Below, piece by piece: positions 1-9,451 of a DNA stretch of 64,000 nucleotides. The notes below the pieces were generated by a model. That model made no database searches. It saw only the letters and a list, made by a program, of their open reading frames with translations, and had not been told where the DNA came from. Origin of the DNA: Methanosarcina siciliae T4/M (lineage in GTDB: Archaea; Halobacteriota; Methanosarcinia; Methanosarcinales; Methanosarcinaceae); the NCBI RefSeq assembly GCF_000970085.1, contig NZ_CP009506.1, positions 4,898,001 through 4,962,000 of the forward strand. The letters are read 5' to 3'. The stretch's first letter is position 1; each line of letters opens with the position of its first letter. Position numbers and translations under genes: made by a program.

Positions 1-613
1 TCTAATATAAAAAAGGAAAAATTAAGCAAATAAATATCAGGGCACAGGATCAGAACACAGATGCTGATTTTAATTTAACCGGAGGTTTTTGCTTTCGACA
101 GTTTAAGGGGACTTTTCCGGGAAAAATGTGTTGTAAGTGCCAGATTTATTTCCAGGGTCGAAGGGATACCGGATATTTTGAAAAAGGAAAATAAATTCTG
201 CATTTGTTTTTCCGGAGTCTTGCTTGAGATTCTCAGACTTTTTCCGGATAGTTTCCTCTGAAGCATTTATTTTTGTTTCTTGTTTTAAAAGCTTGATTTC
301 ACTTCGTATATTCGCTCTGTATATTGTCCAGTATAAAGTTTCTTCTACTAATTCTGAAATGTTATCTAATGGCTTTGTCAAATCTGTTCTTTTTTGTACG
401 TGACCGTGGGCTGTGTTCTTTTTTATATGTGACAAAGGGTTGTAAGCAAAATTCAAGTTTAATCTGAAAACTTAAAGATGATGCCAAAAAAACGTCAGGT
501 TAGTATAAAAATCAAAAATATAGCAAATAAATATTAATCAATCATGTTTCTTAATATTTGTTCTTGCACTTATATATCAGTACATCTCAAATTAAGAACG
601 GGGATTTGGAACT
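1..613. other. AT-rich region without a convincing gene
   Basis: AT-rich sequence. A minus-strand reading frame at 103-456 (TTG start, no ribosome binding site) encodes a charged 117-residue product I do not recognise and do not call. The only clear signal is a TATA-like element near 571-577 that belongs to the small gene starting at 614. Confidence 0.5.
571..577 (+). promoter_or_regulatory. TATA box for small membrane peptide
   Basis: A TATATAT element lies about 40 nt upstream of the TTG at 614, which predicts a start of transcription near 600 and a short leader. The GGGGAT at about 599-604 could serve as ribosome binding site. Confidence 0.4.
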
Positions 614-709
614 TTGGATGCAGAAAAAGCGTTAAAGTTGTGGATGGCTCTGATGTTTGTACTGATGCTTGGACTGCTGTTTATTCTGCTTATGGTCATT
701 GCAAGTTAA
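614..709 (+). CDS. Small single-span membrane peptide (31 aa), unknown function
   Basis: A 31-codon frame starting at TTG encodes a short charged head (DAEKALK) followed by one continuous hydrophobic helix rich in Leu, Met, Phe and Val, ending Ile-Ala-Ser. That is the layout of a single-pass small membrane protein. It has its own TATA box (571-577), a purine-rich element GGGGAT some 10 nt before the TTG, and a hairpin terminator after it (823-840). An ATG at 644 would leave only the helix. An overlapping longer frame (544-822) reads through a 12-bp repeat as Arg-Arg-Tyr-Cys and looks artefactual. No family is recognised and expression is inferred from the flanking signals only. Confidence 0.4.
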   Translation: MDAEKALKLWMALMFVLMLGLLFILLMVIAS

Positions 710-719
710 GAATAAACAG

Positions 720-795
720 TATATGTAGAAGATATTGTAGAAGGTATTGTAGAAGGTATTGTAGAAGATATTGTAGAAGATATTGTAGAAGATAT
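720..795 (+). repeat. 12-bp tandem repeat
   Basis: Six or so copies of a 12-bp unit resembling gtagaagatatt, with A/G variation at one position, lie between the small membrane peptide gene and its terminator. Confidence 0.85.
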
Positions 796-822
796 CCATT
801 TGCCTTAAAAGACACTATTTAG

Positions 823-840
823 CGGGATTATCCCGTTTTT
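823..840 (+). terminator. Hairpin plus T-run
   Basis: CGGGA (823-827), a three-base loop and TCCCG (831-835) form a perfect 5-bp stem followed directly by five T residues. It is placed to end the transcript that begins near 600. Confidence 0.55.
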
Positions 841-1832
841 GATGGTTGATCCGGGTCCGGTCAAGTTAAAATCTTTTGCGCTAAAATGAGTGGAGCTAAA
901 AGTGGCTGGAAATTAGCTAGTTTGTGTCTAAATTCGGTGAATATAAATATGGCTGAACATAGACTCAGTGAATACAAAAACGGCTTGATGTGAAGTGACA
1001 GCCCAATATAAAATTCAGTAGTTGAGAAAGGATTTTTGCAAATGGGAAGTAAAGCTTGATATGTGCGGCAATATTTATCCCCCTCCTTATCTTACCTCTT
1101 AATCAGGCGTATTCCCAGGCGCTGAGGATGCCTGACTTTAGAGGACTGGCAGCCGCTCCATTCCCCCCGTACTTTACTTCCACATTTGCTTTTCCGCCTT
1201 GGCGGCCTCACCTTTTCTTCTTAAGTCCTATCATCTCAGGAAGAAAAGGCACCATCATCGTTACGTTTATGTAAGTTTTTGCCCCCTTATCAGGGTATTC
1301 AGGTGTTATAATACCGGGGGACGGGAGTGGGGGATGAGAGCACTCTTCATGTTCAGGGAATAACTCTGCAACATTCGGGATGAATGAGTCGCCTGACCTG
1401 CAGTCCTTCTTGTCGCCTTCCGGACTACAGTTCCAAAATTCACCGGTTTTAAATAACAGGTATTCTCTTAACATGATAGATTTCCCACTAAAGTTAAACG
1501 CGATCATCGCATAAATTTCTTTCGAGAGTCCAGCTCTCAAATATCCCGGTAAAACACTCCACATTTTTTACTTATCTTTCTTTAATAAAGAATTTTTCCT
1601 CCCGTTTTTTTGAACGTATGGATGCCCTTCTGGACATAAAAAAATACTTTCACCCCGTATACCCGTAACTTAAATAAGATGAGTCAGAAACATCACAGCA
1701 CTGCGGATTCATAAATAAGTATAGCTATTGTGTAAGTGTTGAAAATCTATTTACGTGGGACCATCTATAGCTGACTTATGCGTTGACGTCTGCTTTGATA
1801 AAGGCTTTGACTTTTTAAGAGTTCCCCGAAAC
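841..1832. other. Intergenic region, no supported gene
   Basis: About 1 kb with no frame that I can support. Open frames at 1056-1274 (+) and 1208-1564 (-) overlap each other, give low-complexity or unrecognisable products and lack ribosome binding sites. They may be remnants. Confidence 0.5.
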
Positions 1833-1840
1833 TTTATATT
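1833..1840 (+). promoter_or_regulatory. TATA box of recQ
   Basis: A TTTATATT element sits about 40 nt upstream of the recQ ATG at 1880. It predicts a leader of roughly 18 nt that carries the purine-rich site GGGATGAG just ahead of the start. Confidence 0.5.
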
Positions 1841-1879
1841 CTGGCATGGTACGAGTTCTGCAAATTCAGGGATGAGATA

Positions 1880-4555
1880 ATGGGCACTGATTACAGAGCA
1901 TTGAGAGATAGTAAAAATGAACTTGAGTCCAGGGTATTAATGTCTGCCAGAATGCACTCCGTACTCCGTCAGTACTTCGGATATACGAATTTTCGTCCCC
2001 TGCAGGAGGAAATTATCAGGGATGTTCTGGACCGAAAAGATGTCTTCGTGCTCATGCCTACGGGAGGGGGTAAGTCAATCTGCTATCAGCTGCCTGCCCT
2101 TCTTCTGGAAGGGGTCACTGTTGTTGTTTCTCCCCTGATTTCCCTTATGAAAGACCAGGTTGACGGGCTTGAAGCAAACGGGATTGCTGCAGCCTGTATG
2201 AACAGTGCCCAGAGTGCCAGAGAAATCCGGGATGTTAAAACAGCTTTTCTGGATAACAGGTTAAAGATACTCTATATTGCACCCGAGAGGCTCATGATGC
2301 CCGGGACCATTGCCTTCCTGAAGAAGGGCAAAATTAGCCTTTTTGCAATCGATGAAGCCCACTGCATTTCTGAATGGGGCCATGATTTCCGGCCTGAGTA
2401 TCGAAAACTGAAACTTCTGAGGGATCCGAAGACAGGGTTTCCTGATGTTCCGGCCATTGCACTCACGGCTACGGCTACCGGCAGGGTCAGAAAAGATATC
2501 ATAACTCAGCTCGGACTTGATCTCGACCCGGAAAAAGGTCCTTACGTTGCCAGCTTTAACCGGAGCAACCTTTACTATGAGGTCAGACCGAAGAAAGATA
2601 CCTTTTCCGAGATTACCGACTACCTGCTCAGGCACAGAAATGAAGCCGGGATCATTTATTGCCAGAGCCGGAACAACGTGGAAACCCTTACAAAAAAGCT
2701 TAATCTTGCAGGGTTCAGGGCTCTTCCCTATCATGCCGGACTTTCCGATTCCGAACGTGCCCGAAACCAGGAGATGTTCATAAAAGATGATGTGGACATA
2801 ATAGTGGCGACAATCGCTTTCGGCATGGGGATCGACAAGTCCAATGTCCGTTTTGTAATCCACTATGATCTCCCCCGGAACCTTGAAAGCTATTACCAGG
2901 AAACAGGAAGAGGAGGCAGGGACGGCAGCCCATGCGAATGTATCCTTTTTTTCAGCAGGGGGGACCGCTTTAAAATTGAGTACTTTATTGCACAGAAAAC
3001 AAATGAGAAAGAAAAGGACATCTCCCTTGTGCAGTTAAGGCAGATGGTAGCCTACTGCGAAGGAAATAAATGCAGACGCCAGTCACTCCTTGAGTACTTC
3101 GGAGAAGAGCTTCCAGCTCCATGCGGAAACTGTGATACCTGCCTCAAGCCTAAAGACACTTTTGACGGGACCGAAGCTGCCAGAAAAATGATCACCTGTA
3201 TTCAGGAATTGAACCAGCGGTTTGGAACGAACTATGTTATTGATGTGCTCACAGGCTCAAAGAATAAAAAGGTCAGACAAAACCGCCATGAAAAGCTGAA
3301 ATCTCATGGGAGCGGCAGGGAGTTTACAAAGGACCAGTGGAGGTCGATTGCTTCCGAAATGCTGAACACCGGGCTTCTTGAAGTAAGTGGGGCACAGTAC
3401 CCTGTCCTGAAACTGAACTCTATGAGCAGGAAGATTTTGAAGGGCTCGGAGAGTGTTGAGCTTGTCTGTCCTGAGGGTTTTATTCCCGGATCCGAAGAGA
3501 GTTTTATCCCTCCGGCCCCTGCAGGTAAGGTCAAAGCAAAAACTGAAGATAATATACAGCCTTCTGCCACCGGATACTCAAATGCTACCGATATCCTTAA
3601 AAAAGCGAAGTTAGGAGGACTTCCCAGATCGGGGACAGAGTATGACCCTATTCTTTTTGAGAGGCTAAAAGCCCTGAGAAAAAAGATCGCTTTAAAGAGA
3701 AACCTACCCCCATACATCATTTTTTCCGATACCAGCCTGAAAGAAATGGCTTCAAAGTTCCCGCAAAGCCCTGAAGAGTTCCATTCTATCACAGGGGTAG
3801 GAGACCATAAACTCCGGAAATACGGGGACGATTTCCTCACGGAAATAGGGGATTACTGCAGGGACTACGGCTTAATTTCTGGTGAGAACGATGAAGACTC
3901 CGGAGATAGCGAACCTGTTCCCGATAAACAGAGAGAAACCTCAAAGGGCCGAACCCTCAAAAGTGCATCTTCAAAACTCGAAATTGAAGCCAAAGGGCTT
4001 GATTTTTCAAATCCTGTTTCAGAAATCGGTAACGGAAGCGCATCAGGGATATCATCCTCCGCCATCCTCCCCGAAAACTCTTCTGAAGCTCGTAGCTTGC
4101 CTGCAAAGAGAGTAAGGTATCTGGATATGAGTATCCAGGATTGGTCGGAAGTAGATTCTTCTGAAATTGATTCCTCTGAAATTGATTCTTCTGAAATCGA
4201 TTCCCTTGAAATAGATCTGTTTGAACAGGCCTCGCTTGAAAAGACTTATTCTCTCTATTTGCAGGGTCTCGATATCGGTGAAATTGCAGAAATAGAAGGT
4301 TTGAGTATAAAAAATGCTTACAGGCAGTTTGAAAAGCTGATACTTGCCGGGAAGGTCCGAAAAATTGAAGGGCTTGTGCCGTCGGAAAGACAGCAGCAAA
4401 TAAAAAAGGCAGTTGAAGTAATAGAAATTGAATTTGAATCCCTGCTTAGGGCGAGACTTGGAGAGAACTGCCAGGAAGAGGAAATGAAGCTTATAAGGGC
4501 TTTTCTCCTCTCAAAAATGCTTTTTTCAGTCCGAGGGGGTCGATTTTTTTCATGA
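1880..4555 (+). CDS. recQ: RecQ-family ATP-dependent DNA helicase with extended C-terminus
   Basis: 891 aa. RecQ helicases unwind DNA 3'-5' in repair and recombination. Visible: Q-motif region (FGYTNFRPLQ, about 34-42), Walker A GGGKS (62-66), DEAH box (158-161), helicase C-terminal half with QETGRGGRDG, the RecQ zinc-binding cluster (CEGNKCRR then CGNCDTC), an RQC segment, and an HRDC domain (about 590-660, with FHSITGVGDHKLRKYG). The last 230 residues exceed the usual RecQ length of about 600. They comprise a Ser-rich linker, a 15-bp-encoded SSEID repeat and a helix-turn-helix segment (SLEKTYSLYLQG..IAEIEGLS) like the HTH seen at the end of some RecQ proteins. ATG 1880 has a ribosome binding site; an internal ATG at codon 21 is an alternative. 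Confidence 0.95.
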   Translation: MGTDYRALRDSKNELESRVLMSARMHSVLRQYFGYTNFRPLQEEIIRDVLDRKDVFVLMPTGGGKSICYQLPALLLEGVTVVVSPLISLMKDQVDGLEANGIAAACMNSAQSAREIRDVKTAFLDNRLKILYIAPERLMMPGTIAFLKKGKISLFAIDEAHCISEWGHDFRPEYRKLKLLRDPKTGFPDVPAIALTATATGRVRKDIITQLGLDLDPEKGPYVASFNRSNLYYEVRPKKDTFSEITDYLLRHRNEAGIIYCQSRNNVETLTKKLNLAGFRALPYHAGLSDSERARNQEMFIKDDVDIIVATIAFGMGIDKSNVRFVIHYDLPRNLESYYQETGRGGRDGSPCECILFFSRGDRFKIEYFIAQKTNEKEKDISLVQLRQMVAYCEGNKCRRQSLLEYFGEELPAPCGNCDTCLKPKDTFDGTEAARKMITCIQELNQRFGTNYVIDVLTGSKNKKVRQNRHEKLKSHGSGREFTKDQWRSIASEMLNTGLLEVSGAQYPVLKLNSMSRKILKGSESVELVCPEGFIPGSEESFIPPAPAGKVKAKTEDNIQPSATGYSNATDILKKAKLGGLPRSGTEYDPILFERLKALRKKIALKRNLPPYIIFSDTSLKEMASKFPQSPEEFHSITGVGDHKLRKYGDDFLTEIGDYCRDYGLISGENDEDSGDSEPVPDKQRETSKGRTLKSASSKLEIEAKGLDFSNPVSEIGNGSASGISSSAILPENSSEARSLPAKRVRYLDMSIQDWSEVDSSEIDSSEIDSSEIDSLEIDLFEQASLEKTYSLYLQGLDIGEIAEIEGLSIKNAYRQFEKLILAGKVRKIEGLVPSERQQQIKKAVEVIEIEFESLLRARLGENCQEEEMKLIRAFLLSKMLFSVRGGRFFS
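4156..4216 (+). repeat. 15-bp in-frame tandem repeat in recQ
   Basis: Four imperfect 15-bp units encode S-S/L-E-I-D in the linker between the HRDC domain and the terminal HTH of RecQ. The length is a multiple of three, so copy-number change keeps the frame. Confidence 0.8.
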
Positions 4556-4579
4556 TTTCGATTTGTGGTTGATGGGGAT

Positions 4580-4620
4580 ACCCGCTCTTGCGGGTAAGAG
4601 GATACTTTCATTCCGTTTTT
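4580..4620 (+). terminator. Candidate terminator after recQ
   Basis: ACCCGC (4580-4585) and GCGGGT (4590-4595) form a 6-bp stem with a 4-nt loop. A T-run ends at 4620, some 15 nt beyond, so the arrangement is imperfect. Confidence 0.35.
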
Positions 4621-4839
4621 TAAATTCGGATTTTCTGGGTCATTGAGTTTTGAATATTTACTCCGATGGCTGTTTCTGGTAGTCTTCGCTGATAAACTGT
4701 CCTGAAATTGATTTTCCATGATTTTTCTTCTGGAACGATTTTAATCTTTTTCGGTACCGAATCGTTTTTTAAATAGCGACCCATACTTTTATGGGGAAGC
4801 CCAGAGGAGAAAAATAGCACAATCGAGCTTATCAGTCCG

Positions 4840-7116
4840 ATGGGGGGTCAAAATAATTTGGAGAATGAACCTTTCGCAGCAGACGAAGGTGAAATGCTCG
4901 AAACCGGGGAAGGTACGAAGAGCTTACAGGAACAGGTAGAGGAGCAAAAAGCAAAACCTGTTTTGTTCGGGACCTTTGAGGGCGTCTTTGTTCCTAACTT
5001 GCTTACCATCCTCGGGGTAATCATGTACCTGCGGGAGGGCTGGGTCGTGGGAAATGCGGGGCTGTTCGGGGCCTGGCTGATCATCCTGATCTCTTTTGCC
5101 ATCACAACCTGTACAGGGCTTTCTCTCTCCTCGATCACCACAAACATCCGCATAGGGGCCGGAGGAGCTTTTTCCATCATTTCCCAGTCTCTTGGGCTTG
5201 AAGTTGGGGGCAGTATAGGGATCCCTCTCTATCTTTCCCAGGCGCTGGCAGTTTCCATGTACATTTTCGGGATCAGAACTGGCTGGAGGTGGTTTTTTCC
5301 CGAGCATCCTGCCCTTTATATTGACCTTGCAGCCTTTATCCTGCTCTTCGTTATCGCCTACATCAGTGCCAGGCTCGCGTTCCGGATCCAGTACTTTATC
5401 CTTGTCGTGATTGTGGCTTCGCTGATTTCCGTTTTCTGGACCGGGTTCGGAGATTCAATGCAGGGGTCTGTGCAGTTATGGGGGAGTTTTCCGGGCTCAC
5501 CTGAAACCGGATTTGTGGGGATAGGGTTCTGGGAAGTTTTTGCGGTTTACTTCCCTGCCGCAACCGGGATCATGGCAGGAGCCAACATGTCCGGAGAACT
5601 CAAAAACCCGCGGAAAAGCATTCCCTTAGGCACCCTGAGTGTCATAGGTATCAGCCTCTGCATCTACCTGGCTCTGGCTTACTGGTTTGCCCGCTCTGCA
5701 ACTCCCGAGGAACTGGTAAGCAACTATACGATTATATTTGAAAAAGCGGCTTTCGGACCCATTGTGGTTGCAGGGCTGCTTGGGGCTACTTTTTCTTCAG
5801 CCCTTAACTCCATTGTGGGGGCCCCGAGAATTCTGCAGGCCCTGGGAGATCATGGGATTTTGCCGAAAAGTGAGTGGTTTTCCCAAAAAACCGAACGAGG
5901 AGAACCCAGAAATGCCATTCTGTTTACAGGGACAATTGTACTCGGAGCCCTTATGCTTCGGAACCTTAATTCCGTAGCGCCTCTGATTACCATGTTTTTC
6001 CTGATCACCTATTCCATGATCAATGTGGTGGTCTTTATCGAGCAGAACCTGAAACTGGTGAGTTTCAGGCCCCTGTTCAAAATCCCCCTTTTAGTGTCCT
6101 TTCTGGGAGCGGCAGGCAGTCTTTTTGCAATGTTCATCATTAACCCGGGTTTCAGCCTTCTGGCAGTGGTTGTGGTCCTTCTGATCCATAACTATCTCCT
6201 CCGCAAGCACCTGAAAGCTCCTTTCGGGGATGTCCGAAGCGGGCTCTTTGTGGCAGTTGCCGAGTGGGCGGCAAAGAAAACAAACTCTATGACGTCTTCC
6301 AGCGAGCGGATCTGGAAAGCCAATCTTCTGGTACCTGTGGAAGATCCCCGGGAGCTGAGGGGAACTTTTTATTTTCTCAGAGATATCACCTACCCCAAAG
6401 GTTCAGTCAAACTCCTGGGCCTATCAGGCAAAACAGATGAAGAAAATCTTCTCTCCCATCTGTCTTCAATGAGTGAAGGCTTTCAGGAAGAAGGGGTTTT
6501 TTCTTCCTGGACCATTATTGACACTGCAGAATTCGAAGAGAACCTGGTTGTAGGCATGGAAGCACTTACAGGTTCTTTTTTCCGTCCCAGTATTCTCTTT
6601 TTAAGCCTCCCCGAAAGCAGGGACAGGGACGAGGAGATCCGGGAAATCATAAGGAAAGCTTCCATGTACAGGATGGGAGTTCTTCTTTTCTCAAAGCATC
6701 CTCAAGCCGGGCTCGGAAGACAAAATTTAATTAATCTCTGGATTGAGAATAGGGGTCTTGATTGGAACATCAGCATGGAACTCGGAAATATGGACCTCGC
6801 CCTGCTCATAGCATATAAGCTCAAGAGTAACTGGAAAGCTTCCCTTAGCTTTATGACCTTCGCACCCACTACTATCCAGGCCCAGGCTGCCGAAAACTTC
6901 CTGCAGTCCCTGGCTGAACTGGCCCGGGTCCCAAACGTAAAGATGCAGATATTGCGTGAAAATCCTGTAAAAAGCTCCAAACTCCCTTTCGCATCCCTGC
7001 ACATCTTCAGCCTCGACCCCACTCCGGACCTGGATCTGGCCAGAAACCTGATGGAAAAGGCTGGTTCTTCATGCCTTTTTGCCCTGGATTCCGGGGAGGA
7101 AAACGCCCTTGCCTGA
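4840..7116 (+). CDS. Cation-chloride cotransporter (SLC12/CCC family)
   Basis: 758 aa. Members carry K+/Na+ with Cl- across the plasma membrane; a Methanosarcina CCC is a known prokaryotic example. Residues 40-460 hold about 12 hydrophobic segments of the APC fold, starting with the family-typical run FGTFEGVFVPNLLTILG, and including the TGIMAGANMSGELKNPRKSIP stretch typical of CCC/APC transporters (about residues 245-265). Residues about 475-758 form the soluble cytosolic domain with a Usp-like alpha/beta pattern. The acidic N-terminal 40 residues precede TM1. ATG 4840 has no close ribosome binding site; GAGGAG lies 30 nt upstream and no other start codon fits. It stands alone between recQ and a convergent peptidase gene. 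Substrate ions cannot be read from sequence. Confidence 0.9.
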   Translation: MGGQNNLENEPFAADEGEMLETGEGTKSLQEQVEEQKAKPVLFGTFEGVFVPNLLTILGVIMYLREGWVVGNAGLFGAWLIILISFAITTCTGLSLSSITTNIRIGAGGAFSIISQSLGLEVGGSIGIPLYLSQALAVSMYIFGIRTGWRWFFPEHPALYIDLAAFILLFVIAYISARLAFRIQYFILVVIVASLISVFWTGFGDSMQGSVQLWGSFPGSPETGFVGIGFWEVFAVYFPAATGIMAGANMSGELKNPRKSIPLGTLSVIGISLCIYLALAYWFARSATPEELVSNYTIIFEKAAFGPIVVAGLLGATFSSALNSIVGAPRILQALGDHGILPKSEWFSQKTERGEPRNAILFTGTIVLGALMLRNLNSVAPLITMFFLITYSMINVVVFIEQNLKLVSFRPLFKIPLLVSFLGAAGSLFAMFIINPGFSLLAVVVVLLIHNYLLRKHLKAPFGDVRSGLFVAVAEWAAKKTNSMTSSSERIWKANLLVPVEDPRELRGTFYFLRDITYPKGSVKLLGLSGKTDEENLLSHLSSMSEGFQEEGVFSSWTIIDTAEFEENLVVGMEALTGSFFRPSILFLSLPESRDRDEEIREIIRKASMYRMGVLLFSKHPQAGLGRQNLINLWIENRGLDWNISMELGNMDLALLIAYKLKSNWKASLSFMTFAPTTIQAQAAENFLQSLAELARVPNVKMQILRENPVKSSKLPFASLHIFSLDPTPDLDLARNLMEKAGSSCLFALDSGEENALA

Positions 7117-7266
7117 GAAAGGTTTTTCAAGATTCTTTTATTATATCTCTCGGTTTTGTTTGTCATAAACACAAGTTACAGACATCCTTGAGTCTTTCGG
7201 GGAAGAAATTTCCGGAGAATGCGGAAAATGTGGCTCCTTTCATTATCTACCTATCAGAAAATAAAA

Positions 7267-8037
7267 TCAGGTAAGAACTTCCGTTAAGAAATAGTGAATG
7301 AGATCTCCCAATATCACTGCCAGAACGAAACTTGCTGTTAGAGGGATCATGAATGGGAGCCCTGGAGTTATCCAAACAGTGCCGTCAAGGAGTCCGTGCT
7401 CTTCATGGGCTTCAAGTCTGGAGACCATATTCTTGTTTACATTAATTCCTCTGCCTGCAAAAAAAGGGTTTAATTTCCCGTTATTCAGCTCAAAACGTTC
7501 AGCTAGCCGGATATGCCTGCCCTTCTCCAAAAGTTTTCGCATGTCCCTAATGTTTATCCTGTATGCAAAAAGCATATAAAATGGCTTTCTGAGCATATCA
7601 GGAGTAAAGTGAAGAGTGTTGTAACAGAAAATCCCCAAAGGAACGATGGCTGTAAGAAGGACGGAATTCTCAAGAACCGTAAGTGAAAAGAGCCCTGCGG
7701 GGGGAAGTCCGAGCAGAGGAAAAGTGTAGCCGTAGAATTCCAGTACAGGGTAAACAGGAACAAGAGTCCCGATTGCGATCAGGGCTTTTGCGTCTGCACC
7801 TCCGAAAAACCTTAGCCTGAAAAGCAAATAAGCAAGAAAAAAACTGGAAAAAAAAGAAAAAACTAACTTGAGCAGAAATAAAATTCCCCCCTCCACAATT
7901 TCATAGATTAAGAAGCCTGAAAGGGAAAGAAGCATAAGCTCCCATATACGATTTGGGACCCTGCGGGTTTTCAGGTCCAGGTAAGAAGAGTAAAGGAGAA
8001 AAGGCAGACAGGCTGCCAACTTCAAAACTTCTATCAT
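7267..8037 (-). CDS. Archaeal type IV prepilin/prearchaellin peptidase (A24, FlaK/EppA type)
   Basis: 256 aa polytopic membrane aspartyl protease that removes class III signal peptides from pilin- or archaellin-like proteins. The two catalytic aspartates are visible: Asp21 in YLDLKTRRVPN and Asp82 in FGGADAK, the GxGD-type motif (here GGAD). About six hydrophobic segments flank them, with a more polar stretch around 170-205. No pilin or archaellin gene is in the window, so its substrate is not indicated. Convergent with the cotransporter gene. The assignment to A24 is firm; which pilin-like system it serves is not known. Confidence 0.88.
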   Translation of the reverse strand: MIEVLKLAACLPFLLYSSYLDLKTRRVPNRIWELMLLSLSGFLIYEIVEGGILFLLKLVFSFFSSFFLAYLLFRLRFFGGADAKALIAIGTLVPVYPVLEFYGYTFPLLGLPPAGLFSLTVLENSVLLTAIVPLGIFCYNTLHFTPDMLRKPFYMLFAYRINIRDMRKLLEKGRHIRLAERFELNNGKLNPFFAGRGINVNKNMVSRLEAHEEHGLLDGTVWITPGLPFMIPLTASFVLAVILGDLIHYFLTEVLT

Positions 8038-8118
8038 GTGTATTTTTCTGCTCTTTTGCTTTTTTGTTTCTCCAGTTACAATCTTTTTTCGTACTGGTTT
8101 TTATTATTTTCTGTATTT

Positions 8119-9399
8119 TCAAAGTTTTTCCCATTTTTTGAGCTCCATGATTTCTGAAAGGGTTCCCCCCCTCCGGATCTCATCGAAGATTCTCTTTTCG
8201 GTTTTATTGACTTCTTTTGCCCTTCTTGCAAGTTCGTAGGCCTGTTCCTTCGGGACAACTACAACTCCGCTTTCATCGCCGATTATATAGTCTCCTGGTT
8301 TTACATTCTGGCTTCCGCAGGTGATTTCGGCATTGATTTCTCCAAAACCTTTCGGGTCTCCGGCATTGGGGACTGTATTGCTTGTATAAATAGGGAGTCC
8401 CAGAGTTTCGACCTCGTCGATATCCCTTACAGCCCCTTCTATTACCACACCTGCAATTCCCTTATTCAGGCTGCTCAGGGTTGCAAGCCCTCCCCAGCAG
8501 GCAATGTCCTTATTTTCATTATAAATTACTATTACATCTCCTTCTTTTGCAATATCAATGGCTTCAACCGTTTTTGCCCAGTCCCCGGCAAAACACTGGA
8601 CCGTAACTGCAGTTCCCACCATTTTTCCTCTTACAAGAGGGTGAATGCCTTTCATTGCGCCTTTTCTGTGCATCGCATCCGAGATATTCGAGGTAGAGAC
8701 TTCTTTAAATATCTCCCTTATTTCCTGGTCTACGGTTCCCCTGTCCCGAATATCTACAGAGTCGGGAGAGTCCACACTTTGCCTTATTTTTTTCGCAGCT
8801 TCGGTCACATTGTCAGAGCGGGTTATGTTCCCTCCAACTATCACAATCCTGGCCCCGGCTTTGACTGCTTTGGCTGCGCCTTCAGCGTCAAGCCCTCCGG
8901 CTACTGCGAGCTGTATACTTACTTTTTCTGAGATTTCCATTAAAATGGATATCGGATCTTTTCCAACCATCTGCTGGTCGATGCCTACATGGACATTTAT
9001 ATAGTCCACACCCAGAGCTTCAAGATCCACTGCCCTTTTTATGGGTTCCGGGGCCGAGATAAGGTCTGCCATCACCCGGATTCCATATTTGTGGGCTGAA
9101 CGGAGTGCGTCGAGAATTGTAGAATCATCCGCACTTCCGAGGATGATAGCTACGTCCGCACCGGCTTTTGCAGCCATCTCAACTTCCATGGCTCCGGTAT
9201 CTACGGTTTTCATGTCGGCAAGAATTGTCCTGTCCGGAAAAGCTTTCCTCATGGTACGAATTGCGTCCATGCCCTCACTTTTGATCAGGGGGGTCCCTAT
9301 CTCGATCCAGTCAGCCCCTCCTGTGACTGCTTCCTTTGCAATCTCAACTGCACGGTCAAGTTCCAGAAGATCAAGTGCAACTTGAATTATGGGAACGAT
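8119..9399 (-). CDS. hps: 3-hexulose-6-phosphate synthase fused to RraA-like domain
   Basis: About 427 aa. Residues 1-215 are Hps (TIM barrel, IIQVALDLLELDRAVEIA...GGADWIEIGTPLIKSEG...DMKTVDTGAMEVEMAAKAGAD); in methanogens this enzyme supplies ribulose 5-phosphate from fructose 6-phosphate, releasing formaldehyde. Residues 220-380 are an RraA/DlpA-like domain (ISDAMHRKG...VIEGAVRD), a fusion known in archaea. The frame is open and conserved well upstream of the first in-frame ATG (9270), so that ATG is not the start. A strong SD GAGGTGA (9410-9404) points to a start at ATC 9399 (or ATT 9402, GTT 9396). No ATG, GTG or TTG exists there. One base change would make ATC an ATG. A 13-codon leader ORF ends inside this SD. 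Confidence 0.88.
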   Translation of the reverse strand: MVPIIQVALDLLELDRAVEIAKEAVTGGADWIEIGTPLIKSEGMDAIRTMRKAFPDRTILADMKTVDTGAMEVEMAAKAGADVAIILGSADDSTILDALRSAHKYGIRVMADLISAPEPIKRAVDLEALGVDYINVHVGIDQQMVGKDPISILMEISEKVSIQLAVAGGLDAEGAAKAVKAGARIVIVGGNITRSDNVTEAAKKIRQSVDSPDSVDIRDRGTVDQEIREIFKEVSTSNISDAMHRKGAMKGIHPLVRGKMVGTAVTVQCFAGDWAKTVEAIDIAKEGDVIVIYNENKDIACWGGLATLSSLNKGIAGVVIEGAVRDIDEVETLGLPIYTSNTVPNAGDPKGFGEINAEITCGSQNVKPGDYIIGDESGVVVVPKEQAYELARRAKEVNKTEKRIFDEIRRGGTLSEIMELKKWEKL

Positions 9400-9409
9400 A
9401 ATATCACCT

Positions 9410-9451
9410 CTATCGGGAAACCGAGAAATGTGAAAAATTGAGTTTTTGCAT
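9410..9451 (-). CDS. 13-residue upstream leader ORF of hps
   Basis: ATG (9451-9449) preceded at 6 nt by a perfect AGGAGG (9463-9458) opens a frame MQKLNFSHFSVSR that stops at TAG 9412-9410. The stop overlaps the first base of the hps ribosome binding site. This arrangement suggests translational coupling or attenuation. The alternative is that a one-base indel separates a true N-terminus from the hps frame, but the second SD in between argues against it. Confidence 0.45.
   Translation of the reverse strand: MQKLNFSHFSVSR

Noticed and set aside
103..456. 117-codon minus-strand frame
   Set aside because: TTG start without ribosome binding site, no recognisable family. It could be a gene but I cannot support it.
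544..822. 92-codon plus-strand frame
   Set aside because: Its end is only the 12-bp repeat read as Arg-Arg-Tyr-Cys. The overlapping frame encoding a membrane helix explains the region better.
1208..1564. 118-codon minus-strand frame
   Set aside because: No ribosome binding site and unrecognisable product; overlaps another unsupported frame.
8119..9270. Hps starting at ATG 9270
   Set aside because: Would remove about 43 conserved residues including the first beta strand (IIQVALDLLELD).
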